Shown here: positions 51,582-62,280 of the stretch, in pieces
Numbering within the stretch: the stretch's first letter is position 1
Layout: the number at the start of each line of letters is the position of its first letter
Assembly: GCA_037178625.1 (NCBI GenBank)
Contig: CM074130.1
Location: 2,604,001 to 2,668,000 of the forward strand
Direction: 5' to 3'
DNA from: Skeletonema tropicum
Taxonomy: Eukaryota; Bacillariophyta; Thalassiosirophyceae; Thalassiosirales; Thalassiosiraceae
Length of the DNA stretch: 64,000 bases
Translations under genes and position numbers: made by a program
Notes under the pieces: model-generated
Told to the model about the DNA's origin: nothing
Database searches by the model: none
What the model saw: the letters and a program-made list of their open reading frames with translations, nothing else

Positions 51582-54568
51582 TTAATGAAATCTGTTTTGC
51601 GGTCCTTGGTAGAAACCATTTGAATGCATTTCTCTGTGATGTATATCTCGCTGATTTGCTATGAAACGCTGCTCGTTATGCAACATCTCTATCTCTCTGT
51701 GCCTCATCTCTCTGAGTCTCATCTCCCTCTGCTCCTTCTGCAGTATCTTGGCCTTCGCTCTTTCAGAAAGTTCTTCCAACATTTTATCATAGTCCTTAGA
51801 ACAGATCCGAAGCTTATTGTCGTCAAGCTTTTCTGCCAGCTTGCAAGATACGCCCATTGACTCTCCATTTTCTTCATGCAACTTCGAGTCCGAGCCACAG
51901 CGGCCACAAGTTGAGAAGCAACACTTGTTCCCAAAACCAAACTCGCCGTGTTCTGCCCTCTGTCTTCCACACTTGGAACAAATCTTGCGGAAGGTTAGGT
52001 TTATCGGCAGCCCTCCAGTTTCAGAGTAGAGAGCCTTCATAGGTGGATTTTCTTGCTTGAGATACAGGTCTAGTACTTCCTTTGGACGATGCAGCGTCGT
52101 TGGTGCCGTGAGCTACAGTTGGATCCCAGTGATGATTGAGAGGCACTGTGTGATGTTGGCGAGGTAGCTTGTGGGTTTTCAAGGGCATGTTATCATCGTG
52201 CTCTTCGGAACCCATTTCGTCAGGTTTGCGTTTCCTATCTGCATCTGCACCCATTGTATCTAGTGCAGACGTAGCAATATTCGCCAAGAAACTCAAGTTG
52301 CCTTCTTTCGTCTTGACTGTTTCGTCGTCATTGGACACCGCTTGGGCTAAGGATGACGGAGGCCTGTCCTCCACAGAAACGACGGGCTGTAAGCTGCTGG
52401 AAGACGAACACTGATTGTCTCTAGATCCTGTAGTTGGCTGATTTGCACAATTTTCACATCTGCAAGACTTCCCGCATTTGGCTCCATTGGCAAAGCACTC
52501 GCAATACTTCTTGAGGCATTGCGACTTACGGCACTTGCACCCTACACGGTTTACCCCATGGGGTCTCCTCCTTCCGCTATATTGCGCCTGCGGCATTGAT
52601 GACATGATTACTGTTTGAGGGTGGCCGTATGCACGAGATTGATAGCTCGATCGGTGGTAAGCGTCTTGGTAATAAGATTCTCCAGGTGGATAGAAATGTC
52701 CTTCAAGACTTCCCATTCGTGGTCGAGTCTCCCATGAGCTCGCTTCCGTCAAAGAATTAGGAGATGTGCGATAGTAGCTATTAATTTCGCGAGGCATTGG
52801 CGGGACAAACGCACTGACCAGAGTACCCTCAGGCGCTTGATGCTCAGTGACCACAGTTTGACTCTCGTGCGGCATCTGTCTGAGATGAACAGGGCCTGAG
52901 GTAGAGCCTCCCATTACACCATCAGATGTATCCTGATCAGAGGCATTCTCCGCGCCCTTCGACTTGTGGGATGATGGTTCTTCGCCCACTGCTGGATTCT
53001 CAGTCGATTCAAGTTGATCGTCTTGTTCCTCTGCTACTGATGACGCGTCCTTCTGACCAGCCATCTCTTCAAGAGATGCATGCTCCGGTGAGTTGTCACC
53101 GGTATTCACGAGTGGATTGCATGTAATTTCAGCATTACTGGCGTTCCACTGGCGTGTCCTCTTTTTGCTTGGATTCTTCCGTGCTCAACTTCTTTGATTC
53201 AACGCTAATGATGTCATCTCTTGACTCGTTCACGCAAGCAACTTCAACTACCGACTTCTTTGACTCCCCGCCGACTTCCGTATCGGCTGCACCTGCTACA
53301 CTATCACGAGAAGGAGAGATTCTCTCACTTTGAGGAGTTGGAGGAGATGCTGAAAATCTCTGTGGACGATCCAATGACTTGAACTCATACTCTTGTCTCC
53401 TTTGCGGTGGATGGTGCATAAGGACAGATTGCATCCTAGGATCCGATCCTGGAGGATATTCAACTGGGTTCCCGGCAACAAAAACACGTGGTGGTAGTGC
53501 CGAAAATGATGTCACAGGAGGCGCTCCTACTGCAGGATTTCTCTCCCTCAAGCGATCTGGAGAAAATTTGCTTTGGAATGCATTCCTATTCCGTTGCAAT
53601 ACCAACCTCCTTGCTTTGGCGATGGCTCCTTCATCACCCAGCGCTGCTTCCGCTGAGGTATTTTTGCAGTCTTCACAAATGCACAGGCGAGGGTTGCAGA
53701 CTAGACTAGCCGAGAAGCAGTAGCAGTAGAGCTTCAGGCATTTCGTTTTGCGGCAAGTGCACGCTTTGCTAGTGTTCATATTCGTGACATTGGCTCTTCC
53801 GCTGGGCATCATTGGTCTCTCACTATGATACATGACGGACATGGCGGCAGCTGGACGAGCAGCTGGATGGGCAGCATGTCCTCTTGAAATTTGATCCTGT
53901 TGTTGCTGTTGAATCGGAATCACTGATCCTGTCGATGAAGTTTGAGATGTCGGCCGATGAACCTCAGGAGCAGTCGAGGGTGATTGGCGAGGCGGCAGGT
54001 GGGCTGCAGTCTCTTGATAATAAGATCCATGAGATACTAATGATTCAGGACGTGAAGAGAATGAAGGATGATGGCTTGCTGAGTTGCCGTCAAAATCGGG
54101 AGGATAATTAGGGTGAGGCGATGCGTCGGGGCGATAGCTATCGTGCGATGTAGGTCGATAGTATTGTGCATGAGATGGTATTGAGGTAAACTGTTGCTGA
54201 GCAAAATAACCCATGTGGTGCTGCTGGCACGGTCTCGAATGCTGTTGATGAGAGGGATGCCATGAATGAGAAACAGACACAGGGCGGCCTTCATTATCTA
54301 CAGAGTGCCATGTCGCAACCATATTATCCCCTTGCCTATCATGTGAACTAGTAGTGCTGATGTTGCTGCTGCTACCACTGCGTGCATAAAATGCGGGGGC
54401 TCTGGGATGAGCATCATTACGATCAGATACTGTTTCTCCACCATCGCCACCGTTGGGATTTTGGGATTTCGCATCTATCGTTTCATTTTGAGACGGCGGC
54501 TCAGCTTCTTTCTCACCGGCATCTTGTGCCGGTGATTCTCGCACCTCTGGATCCTCCGCCGGTACCAT
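51582..54568 (-). CDS. Tesmin/TSO1-like CRC-domain DNA-binding protein; two frame breaks
   Basis: Three consecutive frames form one gene from ATG 54568. The first contains CXC motif 1 (CTCRKTKCLKLYCYCFSASLVC..CICEDCKN) and the linker RNRNAFQSKF, a variant of the RNPxAFxPK linker. A single-base shift at 53145-53146 leads to the second frame, with CXC motif 2 (CKCRKSQCLKKYCECFANGAKC..CRCENCAN). Another shift near 52081-52090 leads to the third frame, which starts KEVLDLYLKQENPPMKALYSETG. The third frame holds a second Cys cluster (KICSKCGRQRAEHGEFGFGNKCCFSTCGRC) and a long charged helix. CRC proteins bind CHR-like DNA and control cell-cycle or developmental genes. Here the two CXC motifs are separated by roughly 380 residues instead of the usual ~40, and low-complexity Ser/Gln/His regions flank them. 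Confidence 0.82.
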
Positions 54569-55086
54569 GGTTAGGTAGCTTACTCTCCGCTCTATTCCTT
54601 TGCACTACGGTTTACTCCATGATGCTGATAAAGAATTCATGTAAGATGCATGCAGACGGCATGGACGTTGCTTGGATGATTGATTTGAATTTCTTCACTT
54701 GCTTCGCTCACACAATGAAAAATGGCATTTGAAATGCGGTTTCGCATGTTTGAATTCAAAAGTGGGGATACATATCTGTCTTTTTCTTTGTTACCGTTGG
54801 CTTTTTGGGGACCGCCCATGGTACTCCTAAAACAAAGAAATAGCCCACGTACACGGTCCATACGTGAGAGAATAGGCCCAAAGGATTTGTGTTGTCTATC
54901 TCAAAAGGGCTGTTTCAATCAATCCATCCAGCTGCATCCAGCCACGACCACGAGTGCCGGGCCCAACAGCCCGTGCAGCGTTAGCTGACAAATAACTTCA
55001 TGACCATGAAAGTAAGATCGACTTGCAGCTGTTGAATTCAGGGCAATACATGTTGATATTGAGGTGAATAATTCGGTAATAACACC
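54569..55086. other. Intergenic region between divergent genes
   Basis: This 518-bp promoter region lies between the CRC protein and the protease homolog. No gene, RNA or repeat is supported. Confidence 0.4.
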
Positions 55087-57849
55087 ATGGTGGCTGCCAA
55101 GAGAAAAAGAAGAGCATTGCGGCGGATGCTCCCAGTGAAAACTCTATGCTCCGTTGCAGTCGCGGCTAATACCGTTGCAGCATCATCACAGTTTCATGTA
55201 AGACGTCGCGACGCTCGCCAAGTAGAGCAAGAATATTATCGGCGCGTCAATGCTGGTGGAGATAGTAATGAGGCGCCCAATGAAGGAGATAGCTCTAGAC
55301 CAAGACGAAGGGCTCAAGTATCACATAAGAAGGGGAAGAAGTATGAAAACTCAGCGGCCTCGGTTCTACATGAAAAGGGCAGCTCCGAAAAAGACGCAGA
55401 TAATAAAGAAGGAAAGGGCTCGATGACATTTGTGTCGACTGGAGGGAATGCTGCGACCGCGAATACAGAATCATCGACCTCGGGAACATCTACCATTACA
55501 AATCTCAAGAACCTTAGAGCTACTGACCTGCGATCGTTCCAAGATCTCAGGCTCGCTGGGGCAAACTTCATCCCTGAAGAGGAAGACCGTTATCGCTACA
55601 TGGCATCCCTTCAAATGGAAGGGATCAATCCTGAAGGAACAACCTATGATTATCACCTCTGTGGTGGTGTCCTTGTCGCGCCAGACTTTATCCTTACGTC
55701 TGCGCATTGCGCCTATTATTCTCCTCCAAACTCTGATGAAAAATACCAAGCCTTTAATGGAATCGAGGTTGGAAAAACAGATCTTAGTTATGAAGGGCTA
55801 GAGTATGACGCTTATTCTTCAGAGACATACAAGTTGTACTATGAGAATCTCATTCCCCAAAAGATGTATCTTCATCCCGACTTCAATGAAGAGACTTATG
55901 AGCATGATATTATGCTTGTCAAAACATACGGCAAAAGTCGTTATCCCACCATTAGGATAAATTCACACGATGATATTCCTAAACGAAACGAAGATATCAC
56001 TGTGTTGGGTTGGGGTGCGGATCATAATGACTCTGTTCCCAAGTATTCCGATTTGCTCAAAGAGGCGGATTTGAATGCCATGAGTAACGATCAGTGCAAG
56101 GCCTCAGCTGTCGATGTCATGAATCCAGAGACTGGTAAGATGGAATTCATGTCGTTGAGAGCTCACATCTTTGACGATATGATGTGTGCCAAGACTACCA
56201 ACAGATATATTTGTCACGGTGACGCTGGTGGACCTGCCGTCAAACTGGCTGGTGAGCGGAAGAATGATGTAGCTCTTGGCATTCTATCTTGGGGTTACGG
56301 CTGCGTCAATGAACAGTATCCTGCTGTCATGTCGCGAACCTCCACACATTTCAATTGGATTAGGAATACAATCTGTAGTGAAAGTACTGCCCCGCCTGAC
56401 CAATATGACTGCCCCAAGATGGTATCAATGAGCAGTTCAGCCAATACTCAAACCGTCACTCTGAAGATGAAACTTGATATGATGTCTGTAGAGACAGGAT
56501 TTGTCCTAAGGTTTCGTGATACAGCAGAACTTGTTGCACAGAGAATACCCGGATATTACAAGGAAGATCATAATTTGGTCATGCTGGAAGAGATGGAACT
56601 TCCCTTTGGTCAGTGTTACACTCTAACTATGTTGGATTCGTTCGGAGACGGTAATTGTTGTAACATGGGTGGAGGAAATAGTTACCTTTACAAGGGGACT
56701 GACACTAGCATGTACACTGGCGAATTATTGGCGGAGATCAATGGAAACTTCGAGTTTTACAGCTCGGCGGATTTCTGCATCGATGGCCAAGGGACTTATC
56801 CAGATCCGCCAACACCTCCTCCGACGCCCCTTCCCATCACACCAAGTCCAACCGATGAACCAGTTGTTTCCCCGGATGCTGCCTTTGGTAACATAGGTTG
56901 GAGCGGCCCCGCATCAAGCCCCGAGTTTGCATACTGCACTGATTTTTGCGTCTCCAACGCGAATGCTCTCCGTTGCGGGCAATACACGTGCATTTCTGCT
57001 TCAGACGCCGAAACGGACGAAGCTGTACCCACACCTCAGCCAGTACCGGTAGAACCTATGCAAATAGGTGAAGCAAGCGATGAGCATTACTTGACTATTC
57101 AATTTGAGTTCGATGAACATCCGGAAGAGGTCAGTTGGGTCCTGTATGACCTGACGGAGCATGAAGTCAAGGTTTTTGTCGATTTTGGTGTGTATCATCG
57201 AGATAGTTTTGCAAATCAAAAGCTGAACGTCTTAATTGACGTCAATGGCCCGGACGCAGGCGAAAGAGAGTATGCATTCACTGTCTACGACAAGGAAAGC
57301 AATGGTTTGTGCTGCAGTGCTGGCGAAGGCTTGTACAAAGTTTGGTTTGGGGACGAAGGTGACGGTCAGTTCCTCTTTGGAGATGATGATTATGAATTCT
57401 CCAGTAGCTACGTTTTCACTCTCTATGAGGGTGTCGAAGCTTCCATCAAACCGAATGCTGCTGATACGCAAACATCAGCGCCGACCATTGCTCCATCGCC
57501 ACTTCCTACGTCATCACCAAGCCCGAGGCCGACTACAAGCAGGCCGACTACAAGCAAGCCCACTCCCTCACCTGTAAGAGGGCCAACACATAAGCCAACA
57601 ACTAGTCCTACTGATTCTCCCACAGATATATGGCAAATCCAAAGACCCGAAACCTCGGATGTAATCGGCAGTCGATGGAGTGCTAGAGCGAATACGCCTC
57701 CGGGAGAATTCAATGATATTGGAGGTAATCAGCAGCAGTATGCATTCAATGTCGGTAGAGCAAATAGCAATGGCGCAACTCGCGTGAGCCAGATTGTTTT
57801 TGTTGCAATAACCACACTGCTGATCTCTGCTTCTCTCGTGCTTCTGTGA
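55087..57849 (+). CDS. Trypsin-like serine protease homolog with Ser-to-Ala active site, surface-anchored (920 aa)
   Basis: A hydrophobic stretch near residues 18-35 is a likely signal anchor or signal peptide. The S1 domain (about 155-435) has GGVLVAPDFILTSAHC (His207) and HDIMLVKT (Asp274). The nucleophile motif reads CHGDAGGPAV, so the catalytic Ser is Ala380 (GCT at 56224-56226). The rest of the site is intact. Two diatom-type modules follow with GDG/xNCC cores (MLDSFGDGNCCNMGGGNSYLYKG and VYDKESNGLCCSAGEGLYKVWFG). A Thr/Ser/Pro-rich mucin-like stalk (SPSPRPTTSRPTTSKPTPSP) and a C-terminal hydrophobic tail ending ITTLLISASLVLL, suggesting a GPI anchor, complete the protein. It is probably an extracellular, non-catalytic protease homolog acting in binding. 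Confidence 0.85.
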   Translation: MVAAKRKRRALRRMLPVKTLCSVAVAANTVAASSQFHVRRRDARQVEQEYYRRVNAGGDSNEAPNEGDSSRPRRRAQVSHKKGKKYENSAASVLHEKGSSEKDADNKEGKGSMTFVSTGGNAATANTESSTSGTSTITNLKNLRATDLRSFQDLRLAGANFIPEEEDRYRYMASLQMEGINPEGTTYDYHLCGGVLVAPDFILTSAHCAYYSPPNSDEKYQAFNGIEVGKTDLSYEGLEYDAYSSETYKLYYENLIPQKMYLHPDFNEETYEHDIMLVKTYGKSRYPTIRINSHDDIPKRNEDITVLGWGADHNDSVPKYSDLLKEADLNAMSNDQCKASAVDVMNPETGKMEFMSLRAHIFDDMMCAKTTNRYICHGDAGGPAVKLAGERKNDVALGILSWGYGCVNEQYPAVMSRTSTHFNWIRNTICSESTAPPDQYDCPKMVSMSSSANTQTVTLKMKLDMMSVETGFVLRFRDTAELVAQRIPGYYKEDHNLVMLEEMELPFGQCYTLTMLDSFGDGNCCNMGGGNSYLYKGTDTSMYTGELLAEINGNFEFYSSADFCIDGQGTYPDPPTPPPTPLPITPSPTDEPVVSPDAAFGNIGWSGPASSPEFAYCTDFCVSNANALRCGQYTCISASDAETDEAVPTPQPVPVEPMQIGEASDEHYLTIQFEFDEHPEEVSWVLYDLTEHEVKVFVDFGVYHRDSFANQKLNVLIDVNGPDAGEREYAFTVYDKESNGLCCSAGEGLYKVWFGDEGDGQFLFGDDDYEFSSSYVFTLYEGVEASIKPNAADTQTSAPTIAPSPLPTSSPSPRPTTSRPTTSKPTPSPVRGPTHKPTTSPTDSPTDIWQIQRPETSDVIGSRWSARANTPPGEFNDIGGNQQQYAFNVGRANSNGATRVSQIVFVAITTLLISASLVLL

Positions 57850-58289
57850 TAACTAGCAACGACGGAGGTAGCTAAGTATGTCGAATGTAGCAATAAATAT
57901 AAATATAATTGTTTGGAACCAAATGAAAGAGTAACAGAGCAAGAAGTTGGACTTGCCCTCTTGTGACCATTGTTTCCCAGGGACGAGAAACAAACATCTT
58001 CAAGATCCTGCATGCATCAATCACACAAAAATCAAAAAATGAAAATGATCAAAACCAGGGGGGATCAAAACAGCCCGCCCGCCCATCGCAAAATTTGAAT
58101 AAGTACACTTCACTTCGGTACATCTTGCGAGACAATAGCCGACCCTGGCTACTCATTACTTATGGCATCAACCTGTGACATATCATTTGCTGAAGCAATT
58201 CTCTTCTTGAAGCGCAAGTAGCAGTTCTAGCACTTACTCACTTAGGGTATCTCTGGACGATCTATCTTACCTGGAATATTATTACAGCC
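57850..58289. other. Intergenic region between co-directional genes
   Basis: This 440-bp gap contains a poly(A)-signal-like AT-rich stretch (AATAAATATAAATATAATTG, about 57891-57910). No gene or repeat is otherwise seen. Confidence 0.4.
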
Positions 58290-61200
58290 ATGGATCAAAC
58301 AGATTCTAGTATGCGCTCTCGAAAAGCGAATGCGAGAGATAATAAACTAGATGGTGCAGGTATAGCAGACAAATACGCCAATCAAATTCTAGAATCTCAA
58401 GGTCGGCTGGACAAATACACTGCCGAGAATGATCACCTGTTGGATGAAGTGAGCAATCTTCGCCTGCAGATTAGGGAAATGAAAAATGATCGTGCCGAGT
58501 TGGTCCGGGCACATCATGAGAGCATGTCCCTCCTTGCTCAAGTTTCAGAGGAAAAGTTAATAGAATTCAAATCAAAGTCAGAACAAGAAGCGTTGGAGTC
58601 AAAGTCTGCACAAGAGGAGGCACTACGGACAGTGTTGGAAATGATGGAAAAAGACAGCGAGGACCGAATTGCTGAACTAGACGCAGAATTGGCCCGTGTT
58701 GAAGCTGAGAGAGAGAGAGCCATTCAGCTGCAATTGGAGGCAGCATCCAAGGCTGCAGAGGAAAGTGCGAGGAAGCAGGAAGTAGAAGATGCGGCCCGGC
58801 TTGCTGTCGAAAAGCTTGTACAAGAACGTCAAGCAAAAAGTCAAGAAATTGGACATTTAACGGAGAGAGAGGAGCAATTGAAACACGAGTTGGAAATGGC
58901 AAAGAAAATTGCTGAAATGGAAAAAGTCGCAGCCATTCAGTCAGCAAAAGCTATTGCAGAAATAGATGAATCAGCACAAACGACTCCATTAGTTGATTCA
59001 AAGAGGCCACCCGTTGTGAGTCGTCGAGGTATTCAAACATATCAAGAGTCGCCTTTTCTCGACGATCCCTTCAATGAAATGACGTTTGGGAGAAGATTTG
59101 CCCTTAAGCTTCAAAACTCTTCCTGTTATCAACCAAAAGGAAAGCATTGGGATTTCAATGGATTGGGTTTGCAAAGCGCTTGGGCACACTTTGAGCATTC
59201 AGTGTTGCCCAGGTACATCTCTAAGTCTGATATGGGTCTTAAAAATGGTAGCAACCGTGCAGACTTGGATGATGACGATGTTGATGACTGGTTAAACAGC
59301 ACGGGCCAAAACAAAGACGGTGATTTACAAAGAGCCGAACCAGGAGAATCAAAATTACCCACTAAATTGTATTCTCCTATCTTCACGCCATTGTCTCAAA
59401 TGGGTGACTTTGGACTAGGGGTTGGCTTGTACTTCTCTTCCTTGAGGGCAATCGCATTGATTTCACTCATTGCTGGACTGATCAATTTGCCGAATATATT
59501 GTATTTTGCAAGTGATGTCTACTCCGCCAGTCAGCCTGATGTTAATTTCCTCTTGAGAGGTAGTGCAATTTGCACGGAACAAGTATGGGTGCCGTGCCCA
59601 ACTTGCCCTATTGATGAATATGAAAACTCACGCGATCGCATTGCTGGAACTATTACGGTCACGCCAGATGGAGAGCTCCAAACGTTGATTTTTGCAATGA
59701 AGAATACATGCGACGGAGCCACTATGAATGTTGGGATTGTGAACCTTGCTAGTTTAGGGTTCATTATCTTAGCAACTTTAGCTCTTTCCAGCTATCAAAA
59801 GCGAAAAGTTGTGGTATTTGATGAGCAGGAGCAGACGGCACAAGATTACTCTATTGAAATATGCAACCCGCCTCACGATGCAACTGAACCAGAAGAATGG
59901 AAGCAATTCTTTGAAAGCCGGTTCGGAGTTCATACAACATGCTGCACTGTTACAATAGACAATGACTTGCTTGTGATGGCATTGGCGGAGCGAAGGGAAG
60001 TGCTCCATCAAATAGAGGAGAAAATAAAAGAGGGGGCTGCTGCCAATACTTTGTCTTTGTCGGAATACGCAGCGAAAGTGGAACATCGTCGCGGGCTGAT
60101 TGGAAATATCAAGTCTCGAATCTCACCTGGTATCCCGGAGCTTGTTGACCGGCTTACTGTACTCAATCAAAAAATTCAAGGTCTCGCACAGCAAAATTAC
60201 CGGGCTACAAAAGTGTTTTGCACTTTTGAGACAGAGAGCATGCAGAGAGATATCATATCAGAAATGAAAGTTGGTCCTATGACTGCGCGTATGAACAATG
60301 TCCATGCCATCAACCCAAATTTGCTATTTCGCGGTGAAACCGTTCTTGACGTTCGCGAGGCCGAAGAGCCTAGCACAATTCGGTGGATGGACTTAGACGT
60401 GAGTTGGAGCAGCAGGATGAAGCAGCTATGCGTGACGACACTCATAAGCCTAGCATTCGTCGTTGCTGTCGCTGTTATCATCGCGCTGGTTCGACCGCAT
60501 GGCGCCGCATATGCTGCTCTTGCCATCTCCATTGCCAACACTCTATTTCCAATGGTGGCCAAAATTCTCACCAACCTGGAAGCACATGCCTCAGAGACAG
60601 GAAAGCAATGTTCGCTGTTTGTAAAGATTGCAATCTTCCGTTGGGTTGTTACAGCAATAGTCATCACAATCATCACACCATTCATGTCCACTTTAACCAA
60701 TGGTCCAGATCACTTGCTTCAATCTATTTGGCTCATTTTCTTCGCAGATCTTGTGACATCGAACGCACTCCAAATAATGGACCCTGTTAGCAACTTCAAA
60801 CGTCACTTCCTTGCCCCAAGGGCGAAAAGTCAAGAGCGAATGAACTTGTTGATGAGCGGCACAGAGTACACCATTGCTGAAAGGTTTACAAACATGACCA
60901 AACAGCTATTTCTTACGTTCTACTACTGCGCAATTTATCCAAGCATATTTTTCATTTGTGCAGTCACCCTATTCATAACCTACATTATGGATAAATTCAG
61001 TATCATGCGATCGTGGAAGCCTGCGCCCATGTTGGGTGCCTCTATTGCAAAGTTCAGTCGGATATATTTCATGACAACATCTGTTGCTGCACTTGCTCTT
61101 GTGTCATCTTACATGTTCTCGGGGTTTCCTTTTGACAATCTATGTGCAGACAACACATCTCATTCTGCTTACTATGGAAGCTGGCAAGTTACTGATGGAA

Positions 61201-62255
61201 ATGGTCAAACATCGAGTGCTGTAGTTGTCTCAAACCAGCGTTCGTATCACTTCTGCAACCAATACATTGGACCTGGGCAAAACTTTGTTTTTCCTGTGTC
61301 CCCAAATGCTCAGCCTTCGGGATCAAAATGGATGACAAGTCCCCAAGAACAGTTAGTTGGTATTTACGGCATTGTTAGTGCTGTGGTTTTGGGTTTAGTT
61401 GGTGCAGTCTTTGTCTACCGCATCTTTAGACTGTTCCAGAAACTGTTCAGCGCTTCTTATAAGCCCGCAGGTGATGATCAGGGAATAAATTTCAGTGAGG
61501 TAGGAACAATATCATCATACATTCCACAAGTGAAAAGTGGTCAATTTACATATCCACTACTTGCGGTCAATGTTGACTATGTGGGTGAAAGTATTTTTGA
61601 CTGGAGTGACCCAGCACGATCTCATTCGTACTACGATTTGACGCGAGATGTGGAGCAGCTGCTAAAAGGAGATGAAAACGAAGAAACTTGTTACAGAGCA
61701 TTTGGCCAAATTCGTCACTGGCCTCCTAATGGACCGGACGCTGTTGAAGTAGGAGAGAAGCCACGACAAAGGTCGTCTCTTCGACGAAGTAAAGAGTCTG
61801 CATACAAACGAAATGTCTCATGGTCCTCAAAAGTCACTTGCAAAACTTACAGCAAAGACGTGCCCATGACGCACGAGTCATTCAATGCTAATGCATCAAC
61901 AAACCAGGGGATGAACTTCGATGGCCATGCTGCACCAATATTCGATCCACATACTCAGAATGAAGCTAGAGGATTTGGGAAGCAAAATGAAGGACAGGCT
62001 CCTCCTCAGGTTTCTACACCTCAACATTTTGACCAATATCAAAAGTCTGGAGTTGACGAGGCTAATCAAAAACCCGATCCATTTTATGGAGATTCACAAA
62101 ACCAGTATGGTGGAAACGACGGGCGAAGTGAGAATTCATCCCAGAGCAGCTCTTCCTCCGAGGGAAGCGGTAGTGGCTACAGTGATGAGGACTATGAAGG
62201 TTCATTCTCAGAAGAGTCACAAACAGCTTCTGAGGATTCACGTCTTATAACATGA
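58290..62255 (+). CDS. Large multi-pass membrane protein of the TMEM16/OSCA/TMC superfamily, 1321 aa
   Basis: This is a single-exon gene. Residues ~35-235 form a coiled coil (EERERAIQ, AEESARKQEVEDAARL). The first membrane helix lies near 385 (GVGLYFSSLRAIALISLIAGLINLP), then an extracytosolic loop with several Cys, then a long cytosolic region with PPHDATEPEEWKQFFE..VHTTCCTVTIDN. The latter resembles the RRM-like loop of OSCA/TMEM63. EEPSTIRWMDLDVSWSSRMKQ precedes a bundle of about eight more helices, including WLIFFADLVTSNALQIMDP and LTFYYCAIYPSIFFICAVTLFITYIMDKFSIMRSWK; the latter recalls the YW.DKYNLLR motif of TMEM16/TMC. The tail is Ser/Asn/Gln-rich and disordered. An ion channel or lipid scramblase role is inferred from the superfamily; the subfamily is undecided. 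Confidence 0.72.
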   Translation: MDQTDSSMRSRKANARDNKLDGAGIADKYANQILESQGRLDKYTAENDHLLDEVSNLRLQIREMKNDRAELVRAHHESMSLLAQVSEEKLIEFKSKSEQEALESKSAQEEALRTVLEMMEKDSEDRIAELDAELARVEAERERAIQLQLEAASKAAEESARKQEVEDAARLAVEKLVQERQAKSQEIGHLTEREEQLKHELEMAKKIAEMEKVAAIQSAKAIAEIDESAQTTPLVDSKRPPVVSRRGIQTYQESPFLDDPFNEMTFGRRFALKLQNSSCYQPKGKHWDFNGLGLQSAWAHFEHSVLPRYISKSDMGLKNGSNRADLDDDDVDDWLNSTGQNKDGDLQRAEPGESKLPTKLYSPIFTPLSQMGDFGLGVGLYFSSLRAIALISLIAGLINLPNILYFASDVYSASQPDVNFLLRGSAICTEQVWVPCPTCPIDEYENSRDRIAGTITVTPDGELQTLIFAMKNTCDGATMNVGIVNLASLGFIILATLALSSYQKRKVVVFDEQEQTAQDYSIEICNPPHDATEPEEWKQFFESRFGVHTTCCTVTIDNDLLVMALAERREVLHQIEEKIKEGAAANTLSLSEYAAKVEHRRGLIGNIKSRISPGIPELVDRLTVLNQKIQGLAQQNYRATKVFCTFETESMQRDIISEMKVGPMTARMNNVHAINPNLLFRGETVLDVREAEEPSTIRWMDLDVSWSSRMKQLCVTTLISLAFVVAVAVIIALVRPHGAAYAALAISIANTLFPMVAKILTNLEAHASETGKQCSLFVKIAIFRWVVTAIVITIITPFMSTLTNGPDHLLQSIWLIFFADLVTSNALQIMDPVSNFKRHFLAPRAKSQERMNLLMSGTEYTIAERFTNMTKQLFLTFYYCAIYPSIFFICAVTLFITYIMDKFSIMRSWKPAPMLGASIAKFSRIYFMTTSVAALALVSSYMFSGFPFDNLCADNTSHSAYYGSWQVTDGNGQTSSAVVVSNQRSYHFCNQYIGPGQNFVFPVSPNAQPSGSKWMTSPQEQLVGIYGIVSAVVLGLVGAVFVYRIFRLFQKLFSASYKPAGDDQGINFSEVGTISSYIPQVKSGQFTYPLLAVNVDYVGESIFDWSDPARSHSYYDLTRDVEQLLKGDENEETCYRAFGQIRHWPPNGPDAVEVGEKPRQRSSLRRSKESAYKRNVSWSSKVTCKTYSKDVPMTHESFNANASTNQGMNFDGHAAPIFDPHTQNEARGFGKQNEGQAPPQVSTPQHFDQYQKSGVDEANQKPDPFYGDSQNQYGGNDGRSENSSQSSSSSEGSGSGYSDEDYEGSFSEESQTASEDSRLIT

Positions 62256-62280
62256 TTGAATCTAATGTATGTTTAATTTG

